From contig NZ_JUJA01000096.1 of NCBI RefSeq assembly GCF_001906585.1, positions 3,659 to 44,854 of the forward strand: 41,196 nucleotides of DNA, written 5' to 3'. Below, in pieces: positions 41,134 to 41,196 of this stretch. The notes below the pieces were generated by a model. That model was not told the origin of the DNA. It worked only from the letters and a program-made list of their open reading frames with translations, and made no database searches. Every line of letters starts with the position of its first letter. Position 1 is the first letter of the stretch. The stretch comes from Streptomyces kebangsaanensis (lineage in GTDB: Bacteria; Actinomycetota; Actinomycetes; Streptomycetales; Streptomycetaceae). A program made the translations under genes and the position numbers.

Positions 41134-41196
41134 TCAACGGTGCGACCGGCGGCCGGGCGGGGCCTGCGCGGTCATGGCCGGCGGGCGTGCCGGCCC
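41134..41196 (-). CDS. C-terminal end of a gene entering from the right
   Basis: The minus-strand frame ending in TGA at 41134-41136 reads TAQAPPGRRSHR at its end and is open to the window edge. Only about 20 codons are visible, so no family can be given. The spacing to the next gene is consistent with co-transcription. Confidence 0.35.
   Translation of the reverse strand, partial: GPARPPAMTAQAPPGRRSHR

Noticed and set aside
1..41196. tRNA genes, att sites, CRISPR arrays, replication origin
   Set aside because: No tRNA-like fold, no regularly spaced repeat array and no iteron cluster was seen by eye; a computed scan would be needed to exclude them.

Overview
The window is high-GC actinomycete DNA, most likely from Streptomyces or a close relative. 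The codon third positions are strongly GC-biased, GTG and TTG starts are frequent, genes overlap at stop/start junctions, and the families (S. lividans-type dnd cluster, DUF317 proteins, short TraG-like coupling protein) are typical of streptomycete accessory DNA. Nearly all genes are on the minus strand; dndA is the main exception.

Layout, left to right. (1) 1-2.1 kb is transposon debris: a Tn3-family transposase running off the left edge with a frameshift near that edge, and a 54-codon stub of a dihydrofolate-reductase-like gene. (2) 2.2-17.3 kb is a nine-gene minus-strand block, read from 17.3 kb downwards: GIY-YIG nuclease-like protein, large DGQHR (DndB-like) protein, HARE/HTH-like protein, PLD-DEAD/DEAH helicase of the phosphorothioation restriction enzyme type, a 54-aa protein, a DndD/Rad50-like ATPase, the phosphorothioation-associated protein 4 family, a larger paralogue of the HARE/HTH protein, and a UvrD-like helicase with a RelE-like N-terminus. 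(3) 18.1-26.1 kb is the DNA phosphorothioation cluster: dndE, dndD, dndC and dndB in one overlapping operon, dndA divergent, then the phosphorothioation-associated putative methyltransferase in convergent orientation. The dndB-dndA intergenic region carries two identical TACGT-N10-ACGTA dyads plus a third palindrome, probably the DndB operators. (4) 26.2-27.5 kb holds a DUF6308-like gene and a small orphan ORF. (5) 27.5-41.2 kb looks like the backbone of a conjugative element: DUF317 proteins, a DnaB N-domain-only protein, a C5-cytosine methyltransferase, a VirD4/TraG-type coupling protein, a P-loop kinase-like protein and many small hypothetical genes.

Interpretation. Dnd proteins swap a non-bridging phosphate oxygen for sulfur at specific sites. 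The linked helicase, ATPase and nuclease-like proteins would sense or act on DNA lacking that mark. The canonical dndFGH restriction genes are not in the window; a different, larger candidate effector set is present. It mirrors the modification side: a second DGQHR protein, a second DndD-type ATPase and two HARE/HTH paralogues. The right-hand genes suggest that the defence cluster travels as cargo on an integrative-conjugative element or plasmid, although no att site, integrase, tRNA or replication origin is visible here.

Several genes show frame disruptions or lack a normal start codon (near 55, 34557, 40375 and 41112). These may be real decay, unusual starts or base errors. No tRNA, rRNA or CRISPR array was seen. 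Family names come from motif reading and memory, not from a database search.
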